This document shows, piece after piece, positions 8,647 to 20,732 of a DNA stretch of 64,000 nt (position 1 is its first letter; the number at the start of each line of letters is the position of its first letter). This DNA is from Candidatus Omnitrophota bacterium (GTDB taxonomy: Bacteria > Hinthialibacterota > Hinthialibacteria > Hinthialibacterales > JAKPRU01): contig JAKQSI010000093.1 of NCBI GenBank assembly GCA_029570205.1, forward strand, positions 72,850 through 136,849, in the 5' to 3' direction. The position numbers and the translations under genes are program-made. The notes under the pieces are model-generated. The model ran no database searches. It worked only from the letters and a program-made list of their open reading frames with translations, and had not been told where the DNA came from.

Positions 8647-9555
8647 TTAATATCGCGCCAGATACGGCGCCAGGAATTTCTGGGCCGCCTCGGTGACATC
8701 CCACGCCTCCGGCCAGAAGCAGAGGTCGATGGTCCACCACTTGCCCGTGTATCGGGCATCCTCCATAATTGCCGGGATCACCTTGTCGAAATCGATTTTT
8801 CCCTCGCCGAACGGTCTGTGCGTACTGGTTTCGTTCCCGTGCAACGTCCCGTCCGAATCGATCAGGTGAACATGCCCGATCTTGCCTTTCAGCATCCGGG
8901 CAAATTCGACCACGCCGCCGGGGAGAGTCTCCTTGTCGCCGAACTGCCGAGCACCCACCACCGAGCACATATAGGCATGGCAAGTGTCGAACATGACCTT
9001 GAAATTGGGATGGTTCACCTCCTCGACCATTCGGACCACTTCGCTGGGCTTATTGAATAGGAAACCGGGTTCGAATTCCCAAACCATCTTGACACCGTGT
9101 GATTCCGCAATTCCGGCGCATTGCCGCCAGAGATCCGCGATCCGTTTCAAGGCCACATTTCGATCGACTCCGGGGATTCCATCCGGGCCGCTCACCGTGT
9201 CGACTCGGATGGCGGGCGCTCCCAGATCAAGGCACAGTTGGAGGTTTTTCTTGAAGAGGTTGAGGTAAGCGTTGTTCTGCAGAGCCGCATCCGTTCCGGG
9301 ACCGGGCGTGCCCCAGAAATCCGCCGCGAGGCCGGATACTTCCAGCCCGTTGACCTTCACCAGATTTTTCACCTTCTCTCGATCACATTTCATCGGATAG
9401 TCGTCCGGGTGGATATGCGGACGAAATCCGCCGATTTCAACACCGTCGAATTCCAGTTCACCGAGTCGTCGGACAACCTGTTCGAATGGGATAGGGTTCT
9501 TTTCATACGGGCCGAATGTGTAGGCCCACGTTCCGATGGAGAGTTTTCTGGTCAT
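8647..9555 (-). CDS. Sugar phosphate isomerase/epimerase (xylose-isomerase-like TIM barrel)
   Basis: The start at 9555 is preceded by AGAGGGG at good spacing and gives 302 residues; an upstream ATG at 9624 would run into the previous gene. The sequence opens L-S-I-G-T-W-A-Y-T-F-G-P. The barrel has metal-ligand-like positions: Glu in V-W-E-F-E-P-G, Asp/His in M-F-D-T-C-H-A, and H-V-H-L-I-D-S-D. A second TIM-barrel isomerase in the same operon suggests a multi-step pathway rather than a duplicate, as the two are clearly diverged. Confidence 0.8.
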   Translation of the reverse strand: MTRKLSIGTWAYTFGPYEKNPIPFEQVVRRLGELEFDGVEIGGFRPHIHPDDYPMKCDREKVKNLVKVNGLEVSGLAADFWGTPGPGTDAALQNNAYLNLFKKNLQLCLDLGAPAIRVDTVSGPDGIPGVDRNVALKRIADLWRQCAGIAESHGVKMVWEFEPGFLFNKPSEVVRMVEEVNHPNFKVMFDTCHAYMCSVVGARQFGDKETLPGGVVEFARMLKGKIGHVHLIDSDGTLHGNETSTHRPFGEGKIDFDKVIPAIMEDARYTGKWWTIDLCFWPEAWDVTEAAQKFLAPYLARY

Positions 9556-9596
9556 GAGCGATACCCCTCTGTTTTCGGCTGTGCAAGCCGTATTTT

Positions 9597-10706
9597 TTAT
9601 TCGATCACGGGTGGATAGCAGCACACCACCTCGAGTGTTTCCCGCCCTGTGTTGACCACGTCGAATCCGGGCAATGAAGTTGGAATAAAGAACGATTTGC
9701 CTTTCGCGATGGGCACTTCGCCGAACGGCCCGCGCAGTACGCCTTTGCCCTCGGTGGTCACCATGCAGTAAAAGCCCTGATTGCCGGGCATACTGATTTT
9801 GTCCTTGACGAGGAGGCGAGTGACCCAGAAATACTGACGCGCTTCCGGCGGAACCAGGTGTTCCTCAATACTGCCGTTCTCCCGGCGGGCAATCTGCGGC
9901 GTTCGCATGACATAATTGTTCAAATAATCCAGCGGCATGGCATCGAACCGGGCCGCATCCAGAGCGATATCCCAATCCAGGCCCAGCGAAGCCTCTTCCC
10001 GGGAGTACGGATATCCCTTCCATTCCGCGAGGATATTCCAGTCGGTCGGCTCCTGGGGTTCCAGGATGCAGACGCCCGAGCCGATCGAGTGTACAAAGCT
10101 GTCGCGCAAGAAAATAACATCCCGTTTTTGGGGTTGAATCTCGTGCATGTGAGCGCGAATGGTTTCGACATCCTGGGCTTCCATCCATTCCCGGAATTGT
10201 TCTTTGGTGATGTCGTTTTTCCAGCCGATCCAGGCTTTTGCGCCGGGGCGGGTTCCAACCACAATCCACGCCTCGTTCTTGCCGTTCGGCGAATTGAGAT
10301 ACTTCTGGGCGAATTCCGGTGACGGATGCCAGTGGACAGGGATATGAGCATCGTCGCCCACATCGAATATCTTCAACAGAACGCCGAGACTGGCGCCAAA
10401 CTTGGCATAGTGTTTTGCACCCAGGGTCTCGTTGGGAAGGGCTTCCAGAATCTCCTTGAGAAGAATAATGGAGCCATCGGGAAGCTGGACACGACTGAAC
10501 CCCTTATCGGGCGGATTTTCGCGTCCCGGCGTGATGGCGCGGTTAGTGGAAAAAATCCATTCCTCGGCGCGGAAGTCGTCTTTCGGGTCCGGTTCGCCAA
10601 GGAACTCGGCCCGCAGTTTCCCTCCATTGTAGAAATGCAGGTACGTGTTTGGAGCCAGGGCGACAGGAGCGCTGATCAGTTTACGCAAGACATCGGTTGA
10701 AGCCAT
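9597..10706 (-). CDS. Class I mannose-6-phosphate isomerase-like cupin protein
   Basis: The ATG at 10706 follows AGAGAGGTG and gives 369 residues. The cupin metal site is visible as H-I-P-V-H-W-H-P, with later E-A-W-I-V and D-S-F-V-H-S-I-G motifs seen in ManA-type phosphosugar isomerases. A second C-terminal cupin-like segment ends V-V-C-C-Y-P-P-V-I-E. It is the first gene of the four-gene sugar operon. ManA proteins interconvert mannose-6-P and fructose-6-P; this branch is divergent and the substrate is uncertain. Confidence 0.75.
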   Translation of the reverse strand: MASTDVLRKLISAPVALAPNTYLHFYNGGKLRAEFLGEPDPKDDFRAEEWIFSTNRAITPGRENPPDKGFSRVQLPDGSIILLKEILEALPNETLGAKHYAKFGASLGVLLKIFDVGDDAHIPVHWHPSPEFAQKYLNSPNGKNEAWIVVGTRPGAKAWIGWKNDITKEQFREWMEAQDVETIRAHMHEIQPQKRDVIFLRDSFVHSIGSGVCILEPQEPTDWNILAEWKGYPYSREEASLGLDWDIALDAARFDAMPLDYLNNYVMRTPQIARRENGSIEEHLVPPEARQYFWVTRLLVKDKISMPGNQGFYCMVTTEGKGVLRGPFGEVPIAKGKSFFIPTSLPGFDVVNTGRETLEVVCCYPPVIE

Positions 10707-11181
10707 AATGACACCTCTCTTAACGTAGGCCACCGGGAATCCCGGAGTCTCGTCGAAACACCGGAACGGCAGCCCGGAGTTCAAGGTCGAATCTCGACCG
10801 CTGCAATGTCAGAAGGGTAACATGCCGAAGCCGCTCTGAATAGCGCAATGCCCGCCTGTGCGGGAGAATACCCGACCCAATCTGCGGGAAACGGTTATTC
10901 CAGGGTGGGCAAGGCAATACGGCGGATCCCTATCCTCCGGGCGGGCAAGGACCGGTATACTCGGATTTTCCGGACAGGGAAGAACGGGAACAAACCGAAT
11001 TCCAGGTCTCGGATGAAAAATGCGTTACCCAGGATCCCGAACACCTGTTACCCATATTCCCGGTTCAAATATTCCGAGGGTGAAAAAAACAATGGTTCGG
11101 GTTTCCATCTGGTGACGTGGAAATATGGTGGATTGGATTTTCTATTGAGATAGTTCGGCCATAGATTGCCAGGTTCTCCCA
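10707..11181. other. Divergent intergenic region between sugar operon and murJ
   Basis: About 475 bases hold the promoters of both divergent units. I see no convincing gene. A small hairpin CCCGC-CTGT-GCGGG lies at 10851-10864, resembling the dispersed CCCGC/GCGGG intergenic repeats of many bacteria. No well-spaced -35/-10 pair could be assigned for murJ. Confidence 0.4.
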
Positions 11182-12759
11182 ATGAGATCGTCCCGCTCTC
11201 TTTTGCGTTCTGTCGGCGATTTTACCTTCGCGACCCTGATCAGCCGCGTGCTGGGGCTGGTCCGCGATGCCTGTTTTGGTGCGTTTCTCGAAAAACATGT
11301 TGCGGATGCGTTTATGGTGGGGATCACCATTCCGAGCACGTTTCGGATTTTGTTTGCGGAAGGGGCGCTTTCGGTGGCTTTTATCCCGATCCTGTCCCGC
11401 GTGCGGATGGCGGGAGGTGAGGAAGAGGCGCGGAAGTTCGCCCGCTCCGTGTGGAATCTGATGGTTGTGGTGGTCGGTTGTGTGGTGCTATTGGCCATTC
11501 TAACCGCGCCTCTTTATGTCCCGTTGTTGTTGAACAAGTGGCAGAATCGCGATGTCGGGATTGAACTGGCCACGGAAATGGTCCGGATCATGTTCCCGTT
11601 TCTTTTCTTCATTTCGCTGTCGGCGTGGGCCATGGGGATTCTGAATGTTTACGGATCCTTTTTTCTCCCGGCGGTGAGTCCGGCGATTTATAACGTGGTT
11701 GTGGTCTGCGGAGCGGTCTGGGCCGGGTTATGGATGTCGGGTGTGGATGCGGCCAGGGCCATGGCCGCCGCGGTAGTGATCGGAGGGTTTTTGCAGTTCT
11801 GCATCCAGGTCCCCGCTTTATGTCGATTGGGCTATTTCCCGTGGTTCACTCGGGATTCTCTTCACCCGCAGGTACGGGATTTCCTTATCGCATTGACTCC
11901 CACGCTGTTTGGTCTTGCGGTGTACCAGATCAATATCATCATCAACCGAATCTATTTTGCGTCGTACCTGGAAGTCGGCTCGATTGCGGCGCTGACTTAC
12001 GCATTTCGGCTGCTGCAATTCCCGCAGGGGGGACTGGGAGTCGCCGTGTCGGCGGCGGCCCTGCCGCGACTGGCCGAGGAAGCCCAGCAGTCCTCCGGTA
12101 CGGCATTCTGCTCGACTATGGTTCGCTCGCTTCGAGCATTGATCCTTATCCTGATTCCATCCTCGGTCGGACTGGCCGTCATCAGTCGCGACCTCGTCGG
12201 GGTGATCTACAATCGGGGGAAGTTCCTATCCGGTAATCTTCTGGAACCCACAACCTCCGCTCTGATTGCCTATACGGCCGGATTATTCTTCTTCTCTGCG
12301 GCAAAATTGCTGACACAGGGTTTCTATACGTATCGCGACGTCAAAACGCCGGTCAAGATCGGCTTTGTTTCTGTGGTCGTCAACATCTTGTTTTGTTATT
12401 TATTTGTCTTTGAAGTTCGAATGGGTGTGGCAGGATTGGCGCTTGCCAGTACCCTTGCTTCCGTGGTTCAAACGGGACTTCTCTATCATCTGTTGAGACC
12501 CAGGCTGCCCGGTTTTCCCGTGGGGTCTGTATTGGGGTTGATCGTACGGGTGTTGCTTTGTTCGGGCGTTATGGGCTGGCTATGCTATTTGGCTATCCAC
12601 CGTTTTGCGTATTTAGGGGCCGGATTTTCCGGCTATGGAATGCGGGTTCTGATCGGGGTTTCGTTGGGTGTGTTCGTATATAGTGTGCTGGCGTTGCTGT
12701 TTCTTTGGGAAGATGTCAAGGTGGTGCTGAAGCTGCGTCGTCATAAAGGACAGCCGTAA
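11182..12759 (+). CDS. murJ: MurJ lipid II flippase
   Basis: The 525-residue protein is highly hydrophobic with about 14 membrane helices, the MurJ/MVF layout. The N-terminus (F-A-T-L-I-S-R-V-L-G-L-V-R-D) carries the conserved Arg residues of the central cavity. The next conserved block is A-F-M-V-G-I-T-I-P-S-T-F-R. MurJ moves lipid-linked peptidoglycan precursor across the inner membrane. It appears monocistronic, with a hairpin terminator just downstream. A weak AGG lies 10 bases before the start. Confidence 0.92.
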   Translation: MRSSRSLLRSVGDFTFATLISRVLGLVRDACFGAFLEKHVADAFMVGITIPSTFRILFAEGALSVAFIPILSRVRMAGGEEEARKFARSVWNLMVVVVGCVVLLAILTAPLYVPLLLNKWQNRDVGIELATEMVRIMFPFLFFISLSAWAMGILNVYGSFFLPAVSPAIYNVVVVCGAVWAGLWMSGVDAARAMAAAVVIGGFLQFCIQVPALCRLGYFPWFTRDSLHPQVRDFLIALTPTLFGLAVYQINIIINRIYFASYLEVGSIAALTYAFRLLQFPQGGLGVAVSAAALPRLAEEAQQSSGTAFCSTMVRSLRALILILIPSSVGLAVISRDLVGVIYNRGKFLSGNLLEPTTSALIAYTAGLFFFSAAKLLTQGFYTYRDVKTPVKIGFVSVVVNILFCYLFVFEVRMGVAGLALASTLASVVQTGLLYHLLRPRLPGFPVGSVLGLIVRVLLCSGVMGWLCYLAIHRFAYLGAGFSGYGMRVLIGVSLGVFVYSVLALLFLWEDVKVVLKLRRHKGQP

Positions 12760-12773
12760 GGCGTTCTTGGAGT

Positions 12774-12793
12774 GCGGGCGCGTTAGCTCCCGC
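12774..12793 (+). terminator. Hairpin terminator after murJ
   Basis: GCGGGCGC-GTTA-GCTCCCGC forms an 8-bp stem with one mismatch, followed by the pyrimidine tract CTTTCCCTTTTCTTCTC. It lies 14 bases after the murJ stop and just before the end of the convergent gene. Confidence 0.6.
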
Positions 12794-12808
12794 CTTTCCC
12801 TTTTCTTC

Positions 12809-14377
12809 TCATTCCGGATACACAAAATTGTCCGGCAGGCGGATGAAGTCGATATGCGGGAGCGGGCCGGTCGCGTGCAACAATTCCACAGTTTTGGGGC
12901 CTGCCTCGGTATTCCGCAGAATCACATAGGAAAACCCACCGCTCGGAATCTGGTCGAAGTGCATCGGTCCGAAATAGGTCTCCCCAACGAGGTTCAATTC
13001 CACAATCTTGGGAACACCCCACCACCGGGGCGAACCCGCATCCAGGGAGGCAAACATCTGATAGTTGAATCGACGATGGTCGGTAATTCCCAGATCCGAC
13101 AGAAACACGGCCCGCGACCAATCTTTAATCAATTCCATATAAGATATTCCCGTCGCTGCCTCCACATTTTCTATCCCTTTCTTTCCGGTTCGAACCAATT
13201 TCGCGACAATGCCGTCACCGTATCGGTCGGCGAGGTATCGACAAAACAGATAGGCCCCCCCGCGTTGGGTATCATTGGGAACCAGATTTGTCACGATGTT
13301 GATTGCGCCCGTGTTGCGGAGAAATTTCTCCGTGTATTTCGGGTTCTTGACCCGCGCGGAACCGACATAATCCTCCGCCAGCATGGAAAGACCCACATTG
13401 AGCCAATTCTCCTCCACGTTGGGAAAAAGATACCCGTTTCCGAATAAGACGGCATGGTAACGGAAGTTCACCAATTGCTGGAAAGCGTTCGCGATATTCC
13501 CCGTGATATCCTCCGGGGCGATTGTCCTTTCCGGAGTATTGGGGGGGCACACATACAGGAGTTCCATGGCGTTTGATACACCATTCCAACCGGCGGTTTC
13601 AAACAGGTCGCCTTCATAGAAGGAACTGTCTCCCGCTCCCGCTGCTGCCGTCGTGAACAAAATCGCAACCTGCCCGTCGCCGTTCAAATCTCCCGGATTG
13701 CCGAATACGTTTGAAAGAACCGGATATGTAATTGTGTCGAAAATCTGTCCCTGGCCGTTGACGGTTGCCTGGCCGACCGGAGATTCACTCTGCAACCAGA
13801 TCGCGTCATCCACATAAATCGCCGCATGTTTCCCCGAATACCGAAGGGTGGCGGTGACCGGCGCGCCTCCATGAATCGCAAAGGTTCTCTGTTCGCCTGC
13901 TGCCGGCGGCCCCGAAGTCTGCTTCCCGACTAGCGCGGGTTTCTTCCCCAGTTCGACACCGAGGAGAGAGAAGAATATCGATGGAGGAAACTTTTCCGCC
14001 GAAACGGATTCCTCCTCTGCCTTCTTCTTAAATGAGAACAGTTCCCGATAAATCCCTACTTCGGATTTCTGCGAACCGAAGGTTTCATTCCGAATAATTA
14101 GAAGATACGCCTCCGTTCCTGTTGGGAAATTGAGATTCAAGGTTGTGACCGGATCGGAGACCGCAAGTGTGGAAATGGGGGGAATCGGATATTGCCCAAA
14201 CTGCCCGGCCAGAGAATAGACATCCAGATGGTCGACCGCATTGTCCCCGTTCAAATCACATCGGGCATGGAGCCAATGGCGGAGTTCAAGCGTCGGGTGG
14301 TACGGCTCCGCGATGGCAGAAGAAACGAGAGATACAAACAGCAGGAACGTGGGGAGTACAATCAAGGGAATCCGCAT
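12809..14377 (-). CDS. Secreted M30 peptidase-like protein lacking the catalytic motif, with dockerin-like Ca loop
   Basis: The 522-residue protein starts with a signal peptide (about residues 1-23). A dockerin-type calcium loop D-L-N-G-D-N-A-V-D-H-L-D follows at residues 41-52, and a second D-L-N-G-D-G-Q-V near the middle. The central region follows M30 (hyicolysin-like) metallopeptidases: D-L-N-G-D-G-Q-V-A-I-L-F, a Y-E-G-D-L-F phrase, and W-L-N-x-G-L-S-M-L-A-E-D. However, where an H-E-x-x-H zinc motif is expected (about residues 296-304) the sequence reads N-A-F-Q-Q-L-V-N-F, and W-L-N-E-G has become W-L-N-V-G. It is probably not a working protease; binding or structural use is inferred. It follows the pseudopilin gene by 75 bases. 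Confidence 0.6.
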   Translation of the reverse strand: MRIPLIVLPTFLLFVSLVSSAIAEPYHPTLELRHWLHARCDLNGDNAVDHLDVYSLAGQFGQYPIPPISTLAVSDPVTTLNLNFPTGTEAYLLIIRNETFGSQKSEVGIYRELFSFKKKAEEESVSAEKFPPSIFFSLLGVELGKKPALVGKQTSGPPAAGEQRTFAIHGGAPVTATLRYSGKHAAIYVDDAIWLQSESPVGQATVNGQGQIFDTITYPVLSNVFGNPGDLNGDGQVAILFTTAAAGAGDSSFYEGDLFETAGWNGVSNAMELLYVCPPNTPERTIAPEDITGNIANAFQQLVNFRYHAVLFGNGYLFPNVEENWLNVGLSMLAEDYVGSARVKNPKYTEKFLRNTGAINIVTNLVPNDTQRGGAYLFCRYLADRYGDGIVAKLVRTGKKGIENVEAATGISYMELIKDWSRAVFLSDLGITDHRRFNYQMFASLDAGSPRWWGVPKIVELNLVGETYFGPMHFDQIPSGGFSYVILRNTEAGPKTVELLHATGPLPHIDFIRLPDNFVYPE

Positions 14378-14452
14378 GGCTTCCGTCGCATTTCAGAGTG
14401 ATCTTCACGTCCGATTCAAGTCACATATTGAAAAACCGCGTTGCGGGTGTGA

Positions 14453-15028
14453 TTAACCCGGATTGTTGTCCCAGTTGTCGCGATAGGTTTTCTGGGGGAT
14501 ATTCCCCGGCCCGACCCGTTCGATGCTTCCCCGGCTGTTCAGCCCATTGGACACGTCATACCGGGGATAGGAATCCGATGTAGTGCTTCCGTCAAACCAG
14601 CCCCGGTCCGGTCCCAGGGCAGTAATGACCCATTTGATGTTGTATCGAATCATGGCCGGGTGAGAGTCGAAAGTGGGCGGGCCGTGGAAAATATAATACT
14701 TTTTGAGCGGTTTTCCGTAAGCGCTCAGCACGGTCTGCGCGCCGTAGTCGGATTCCAGAATCGGCCCAAAAGGGTCTTCGGGAATGGAAGGCATATATGC
14801 CATTGGCGTGGTGAGATCGCACAACCGGAAGTTTCCGATATAAAAGTTATTGTCCAGTTTGTAGCTCTCAATGGCGGTTTCCAGGGATTTCATATCCGCC
14901 TCGCATCGGGCGAGTTTGGCGCGGATTTGGGCGTTCATGAAATTCGGCACGGCAATGGCTGCCAGGATGCCGATGATTGCCACAACGATCAGGAGTTCAA
15001 TCAGGGTGAATGCCGCTTTTCGGTGCAT
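14453..15028 (-). CDS. Type II secretion/type IV pseudopilin, GspG-like
   Basis: The ATG at 15028 follows GGAGGACC at ideal spacing and gives 191 residues. A class III signal M-H-R-K-A-A with F-T-L-I-E-L-L follows, with Glu at the fifth mature position and a hydrophobic helix to about residue 28. The residue before the cleavage site is Ala rather than the usual Gly. The globular part ends with Y-D-V-S-N-G-L and an Asn/Asp-rich tail typical of GspG-like proteins from uncultured phyla. It could feed the machine encoded at the left end of the window. Confidence 0.85.
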   Translation of the reverse strand: MHRKAAFTLIELLIVVAIIGILAAIAVPNFMNAQIRAKLARCEADMKSLETAIESYKLDNNFYIGNFRLCDLTTPMAYMPSIPEDPFGPILESDYGAQTVLSAYGKPLKKYYIFHGPPTFDSHPAMIRYNIKWVITALGPDRGWFDGSTTSDSYPRYDVSNGLNSRGSIERVGPGNIPQKTYRDNWDNNPG

Positions 15029-15132
15029 GATGGGGTCCTCCGAGCGCGACAAATCTGGGGGAATTCACGAATTGTCCCTAATACAGAATACCTCACCTGA
15101 TCCAGACATGACAAGTCATTTTCCGGAGATTC

Positions 15133-16386
15133 TCAGGCAATAGACCAGTCTGCATACAGAGGGAAGGCATCGCACAGATCCCGGACTTTCTCGCGTGTAG
15201 AGCGGATGACTTCCTCGTGCAGTTTAGATTCGATCACATCGGCGATCCAATCCCCGATCTGCTCCATTTCCGTGATGCCCATGCCCCGCGTGGAAAGCGC
15301 CGGGGTCCCGATGCGGATTCCGCTGGTGACCATGGGATTTTGGGGATCGTTCAGGACGGTGTTTTTGTTGGTGGTGATGCCGGCGCGCTCCAGGGCCAGC
15401 TCGGTGTCCTTGCCGGTCAGCCCGTTCGGGACCAGGTTGACCAGCATGAGGTGGGTATCCGTGCCGCCTGTGACAAGACGAATCCCCCGGTCGGTCAGGC
15501 GTTTCGCAAGAGCGTGTGCGTTGTCGATCACACGCTGTTGATAGGTTTTGAACTGCGGTTGAAGGGCTTCTCCGAAGGCGACGGCTTTCGCCGCGATGAC
15601 GTGCATCAAAGGTCCTCCCTGGGTGAAGGGGAAAACCCTCTTATTCACTTCTTTTTTGTATTCCTCGCCGCAGAGAATCAATCCCCCGCGAGGTCCCCGC
15701 AAGGTTTTGTGAGTGGTGCTGGTTACGATGTCGCATGATCCGATAGGGGTCGGGTGCAGGTCGGTTGCGACCAGCCCGGCTGTGTGCGCAATATCGGCGA
15801 CCACTTTCGCCCCGGCCTCATGCGCTATCTCCGCAAACCGCGCAAAGTCGATTGCGCGGGGGTACGCGCTCGTTCCAAGGATCACGAGATCGGGATGATT
15901 CTTTTTGACGGATGCAATGAAATCGTCCGGTTCCAGGCGTTCCGTTTCCGGATTGAGTTCATACGAGACTGCCTGGAACAACTGCCCGGAGAAATTGACA
16001 GGGGCGCCATGTGTCAAATGACCGCCATGAGGCAGTTTCATTCCCATGATCTTTGTGCCGGGTTCCACCAGGGCCAGATAGGCCGCCAGGTTGGCTTGGG
16101 AGCCGGAATGAGGCTGGACATTGGCATGATCCGCGCCGAACAGTTTTTTCGCCCGTTCGATGGCCAGGTTCTCCGCGATATCCACCGATTCGCAACCGCC
16201 ATAATAACGCCGTCCCGGATACCCCTCAGCGTACTTATTGTTCAGCGGCGTACCGAGAGCCGCCAAGACCGCCGGAGAGCAAAAATTCTCCGATGCAATC
16301 ATTTCCAGGGTGAACCGTTGACGGTCAACCTCGCCCTTCACGGCCTGGTAGACCTCAGGGTCGGCGGAAGCGAGACAGGAACACAC
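15133..16386 (-). CDS. glyA: Serine hydroxymethyltransferase
   Basis: The enzyme interconverts serine and glycine with tetrahydrofolate. I chose the GTG at 16386 because AAGGAGAA sits 5 bases upstream and the resulting 417 residues match the family length; longer in-frame starts (16473, 16593) would add a non-homologous leader, and the longest would run into the tRNA. Visible motifs are M-I-A-S-E-N-F, the [13 protein letters not shown] block, H-S-G-S-Q-A-N, and the PLP-lysine site [13 protein letters not shown]. Upstream on the same strand is tRNA-Phe with its own terminator. Confidence 0.95.
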   Translation of the reverse strand: MCSCLASADPEVYQAVKGEVDRQRFTLEMIASENFCSPAVLAALGTPLNNKYAEGYPGRRYYGGCESVDIAENLAIERAKKLFGADHANVQPHSGSQANLAAYLALVEPGTKIMGMKLPHGGHLTHGAPVNFSGQLFQAVSYELNPETERLEPDDFIASVKKNHPDLVILGTSAYPRAIDFARFAEIAHEAGAKVVADIAHTAGLVATDLHPTPIGSCDIVTSTTHKTLRGPRGGLILCGEEYKKEVNKRVFPFTQGGPLMHVIAAKAVAFGEALQPQFKTYQQRVIDNAHALAKRLTDRGIRLVTGGTDTHLMLVNLVPNGLTGKDTELALERAGITTNKNTVLNDPQNPMVTSGIRIGTPALSTRGMGITEMEQIGDWIADVIESKLHEEVIRSTREKVRDLCDAFPLYADWSIA

Positions 16387-16527
16387 GGCAGTTCTCCTTA
16401 TGAAACGCGGCGCTGAAGAATGCAGATCGCGCAATTTCCCGGTTGCCTCTCCTGAAGAAGGAGGGATTCTCATCGTACTGATCGTCCTGCCTTTCGCCAA
16501 GGGAAGACAACCGGTCCGAAAATGAAA

Positions 16528-16551
16528 ACGGCTCCCGTTGACGGGGGCCGT
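16528..16551 (-). terminator. Terminator of tRNA-Phe
   Basis: ACGGCTCCCG-TTGA-CGGGGGCCGT pairs along 10 positions with one G-U, and on the minus strand is followed by TTTTCATTTT. It lies 12 bases beyond the 3' end of the tRNA. Confidence 0.75.
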
Positions 16552-16563
16552 ATGAAAATCGAG

Positions 16564-16636
<73 letters not shown>

Positions 16637-16713
16637 TTTGAGGTGTCGCTTCTTTTACCCGTTCTACCGATTCCTGTCAAGAAACCATGTCCGAATTGAG
16701 GGATAAAAGGCTC

Positions 16714-17169
16714 TCAATCCCAGCCCAGAAGATAGCTCATTTGAAGCCGGGTGTCTTTCAAACGCCTTGCAACAAGCGTGGAGATCATCTCCATCAGGGA
16801 AGCTTTCAGCAATACATCCTCCTCCAGGAGTTTCAGCAACGGCTCGCGGGGAATTCGGAGAAGCGTGGACTGTTCCATGCACAGGCAGGATGCGGTCAGG
16901 AGATGAGGGGGAACCAGAGCGGACCAGCCGAAAAACTCGCCTCTTTCCGCGAAATCCACAACGACTTTTCGATGCCTCGGCAACTCCATTTCAACGGCAA
17001 CTCGCCCGGAAAGAACAAGATACAATGCATCAGCCACGTCATTTGTTCGATAAACGTAAGTCTCGGAAGGACAATCCATTAGATCGGAAATTTGTGCCAA
17101 TTTCCGGACCTGTTCGGGGCTGTAACTTTTCAGACACTCGAGACCTTGAAGAAGTTCCGGTGGGACCAT
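16714..17169 (-). CDS. Cyclic nucleotide-binding domain protein
   Basis: The ATG at 17169 follows AAGG at about 7 bases and gives 151 residues; a TTG 15 bases upstream is an alternative. The fold is a single cNMP-binding beta-roll: Y-L-V-L-S-G-R-V-A-V-E, then F-A-E-R-G-E-F-F-G-W-S-A-L, where the phosphate-binding cassette normally carries G-E-x-x-G/A and an Arg. No helix-turn-helix DNA-binding domain follows, so it is not a standard CRP regulator. The cassette Arg is not obvious, so nucleotide binding is uncertain. It is divergent from the rRNA operon. Confidence 0.75.
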   Translation of the reverse strand: MVPPELLQGLECLKSYSPEQVRKLAQISDLMDCPSETYVYRTNDVADALYLVLSGRVAVEMELPRHRKVVVDFAERGEFFGWSALVPPHLLTASCLCMEQSTLLRIPREPLLKLLEEDVLLKASLMEMISTLVARRLKDTRLQMSYLLGWD

Positions 17170-17551
17170 TTTGATACCTTGCAATTGAGAATCGGATTGG
17201 ACTGCCCGTCTTTCCGGACCGGATTATGTCCGTTTTGAAACGTGGCAAGCCTATCACCCGCCTGTTCGAAGATCAATCCCATTGGAAAAGCAATCTTTCT
17301 CGTCCGGGTCGAGATCGCCCGGAAGGGAGCGGATTCGGAGTGGATACATCGGAACGGTTGCAGAGGAAACCGATATTTTTGCGGGAGTTTTTTTGCTTTG
17401 CATTCTTTTCCATAATAGGCTGATAACACAGAACTTAAGGGAAATATAAGGGTCCGGAGCGCAGAAAATATGCCGGGGGGACTTGCAAATTTGTGAGTGG
17501 GACACTACAATTCTGATTCTGCGAGTGAGCGAATTCTTCTGAATTTGGCTC

Positions 17552-17579
17552 TTGCATTGTGAGATACACCTGATATCAT
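17552..17579 (+). promoter_or_regulatory. Candidate promoter of the 23S-5S operon
   Basis: TTGCAT (17552-17557) and TATCAT (17574-17579) are separated by 16 bases, and TGA before the -10 makes it an extended -10. Start of transcription would be near 17586, upstream of the boxB/boxA-like leader. Confidence 0.5.
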
Positions 17580-17597
17580 AATAGGTGGTTCAAAAAT

Positions 17598-17653
17598 CCA
17601 CTCGGAGAGAGTGGGGCCGCTTCTGTGTCGATGGAGCGGGCGTTCTTTGACAA
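17598..17653 (+). promoter_or_regulatory. rRNA antitermination leader: boxB-like hairpin and boxA-like site
   Basis: A hairpin CCACTC-GGAGA-GAGTGG lies at 17598-17614. Downstream, CGTTCTTTGACA (17642-17653) closely resembles the NusB/S10 boxA consensus of rRNA leaders. The order boxB then boxA is the usual one. The TTGACA within boxA could also be read as a -35, but no good -10 follows at normal spacing. Confidence 0.6.
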
Positions 17654-17675
17654 GAGAATAGCAAAGTGTTGTATA

Positions 17676-17695
17676 GGTAGTGGGACAATACTGCG
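17676..17695 (+). other. 5' half of the 23S processing stem
   Basis: GGTAGTGGGACAATACTGCG pairs with the segment 20733-20752 beyond the 23S 3' end; 18 of 20 positions are complementary and the other two could be wobble. Such stems are the RNase III substrate for 23S release. Confidence 0.75.
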
Positions 17696-17711
17696 TGTGT
17701 AAACGGGTATT

Positions 17712-20718
<3,007 letters not shown>

Positions 20719-20732
20719 TCCCCCGTAAGCCG

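Larger units (their letters stand above)
17170..17711. other. Non-coding leader region upstream of 23S rRNA
   Basis: About 540 bases separate the divergent cNMP-binding gene from the 23S rRNA. No gene is supported, and no 16S sequence is present. The region carries the promoter candidate, the boxB/boxA-like signals and half of the processing stem listed separately. Confidence 0.7.

Noticed and set aside
16387-16527. Possible riboswitch upstream of glyA (glycine or folate type)
   Set aside because: Only a short CTCCT/AGGAG hairpin is visible; no conserved riboswitch core could be matched by eye.
17647-17677. TTGACA followed by TATAGG as the rRNA promoter
   Set aside because: Spacing is 19 bases and the -10 is poor; the TTGACA belongs to a boxA-like sequence. 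A better promoter lies at 17552-17579.
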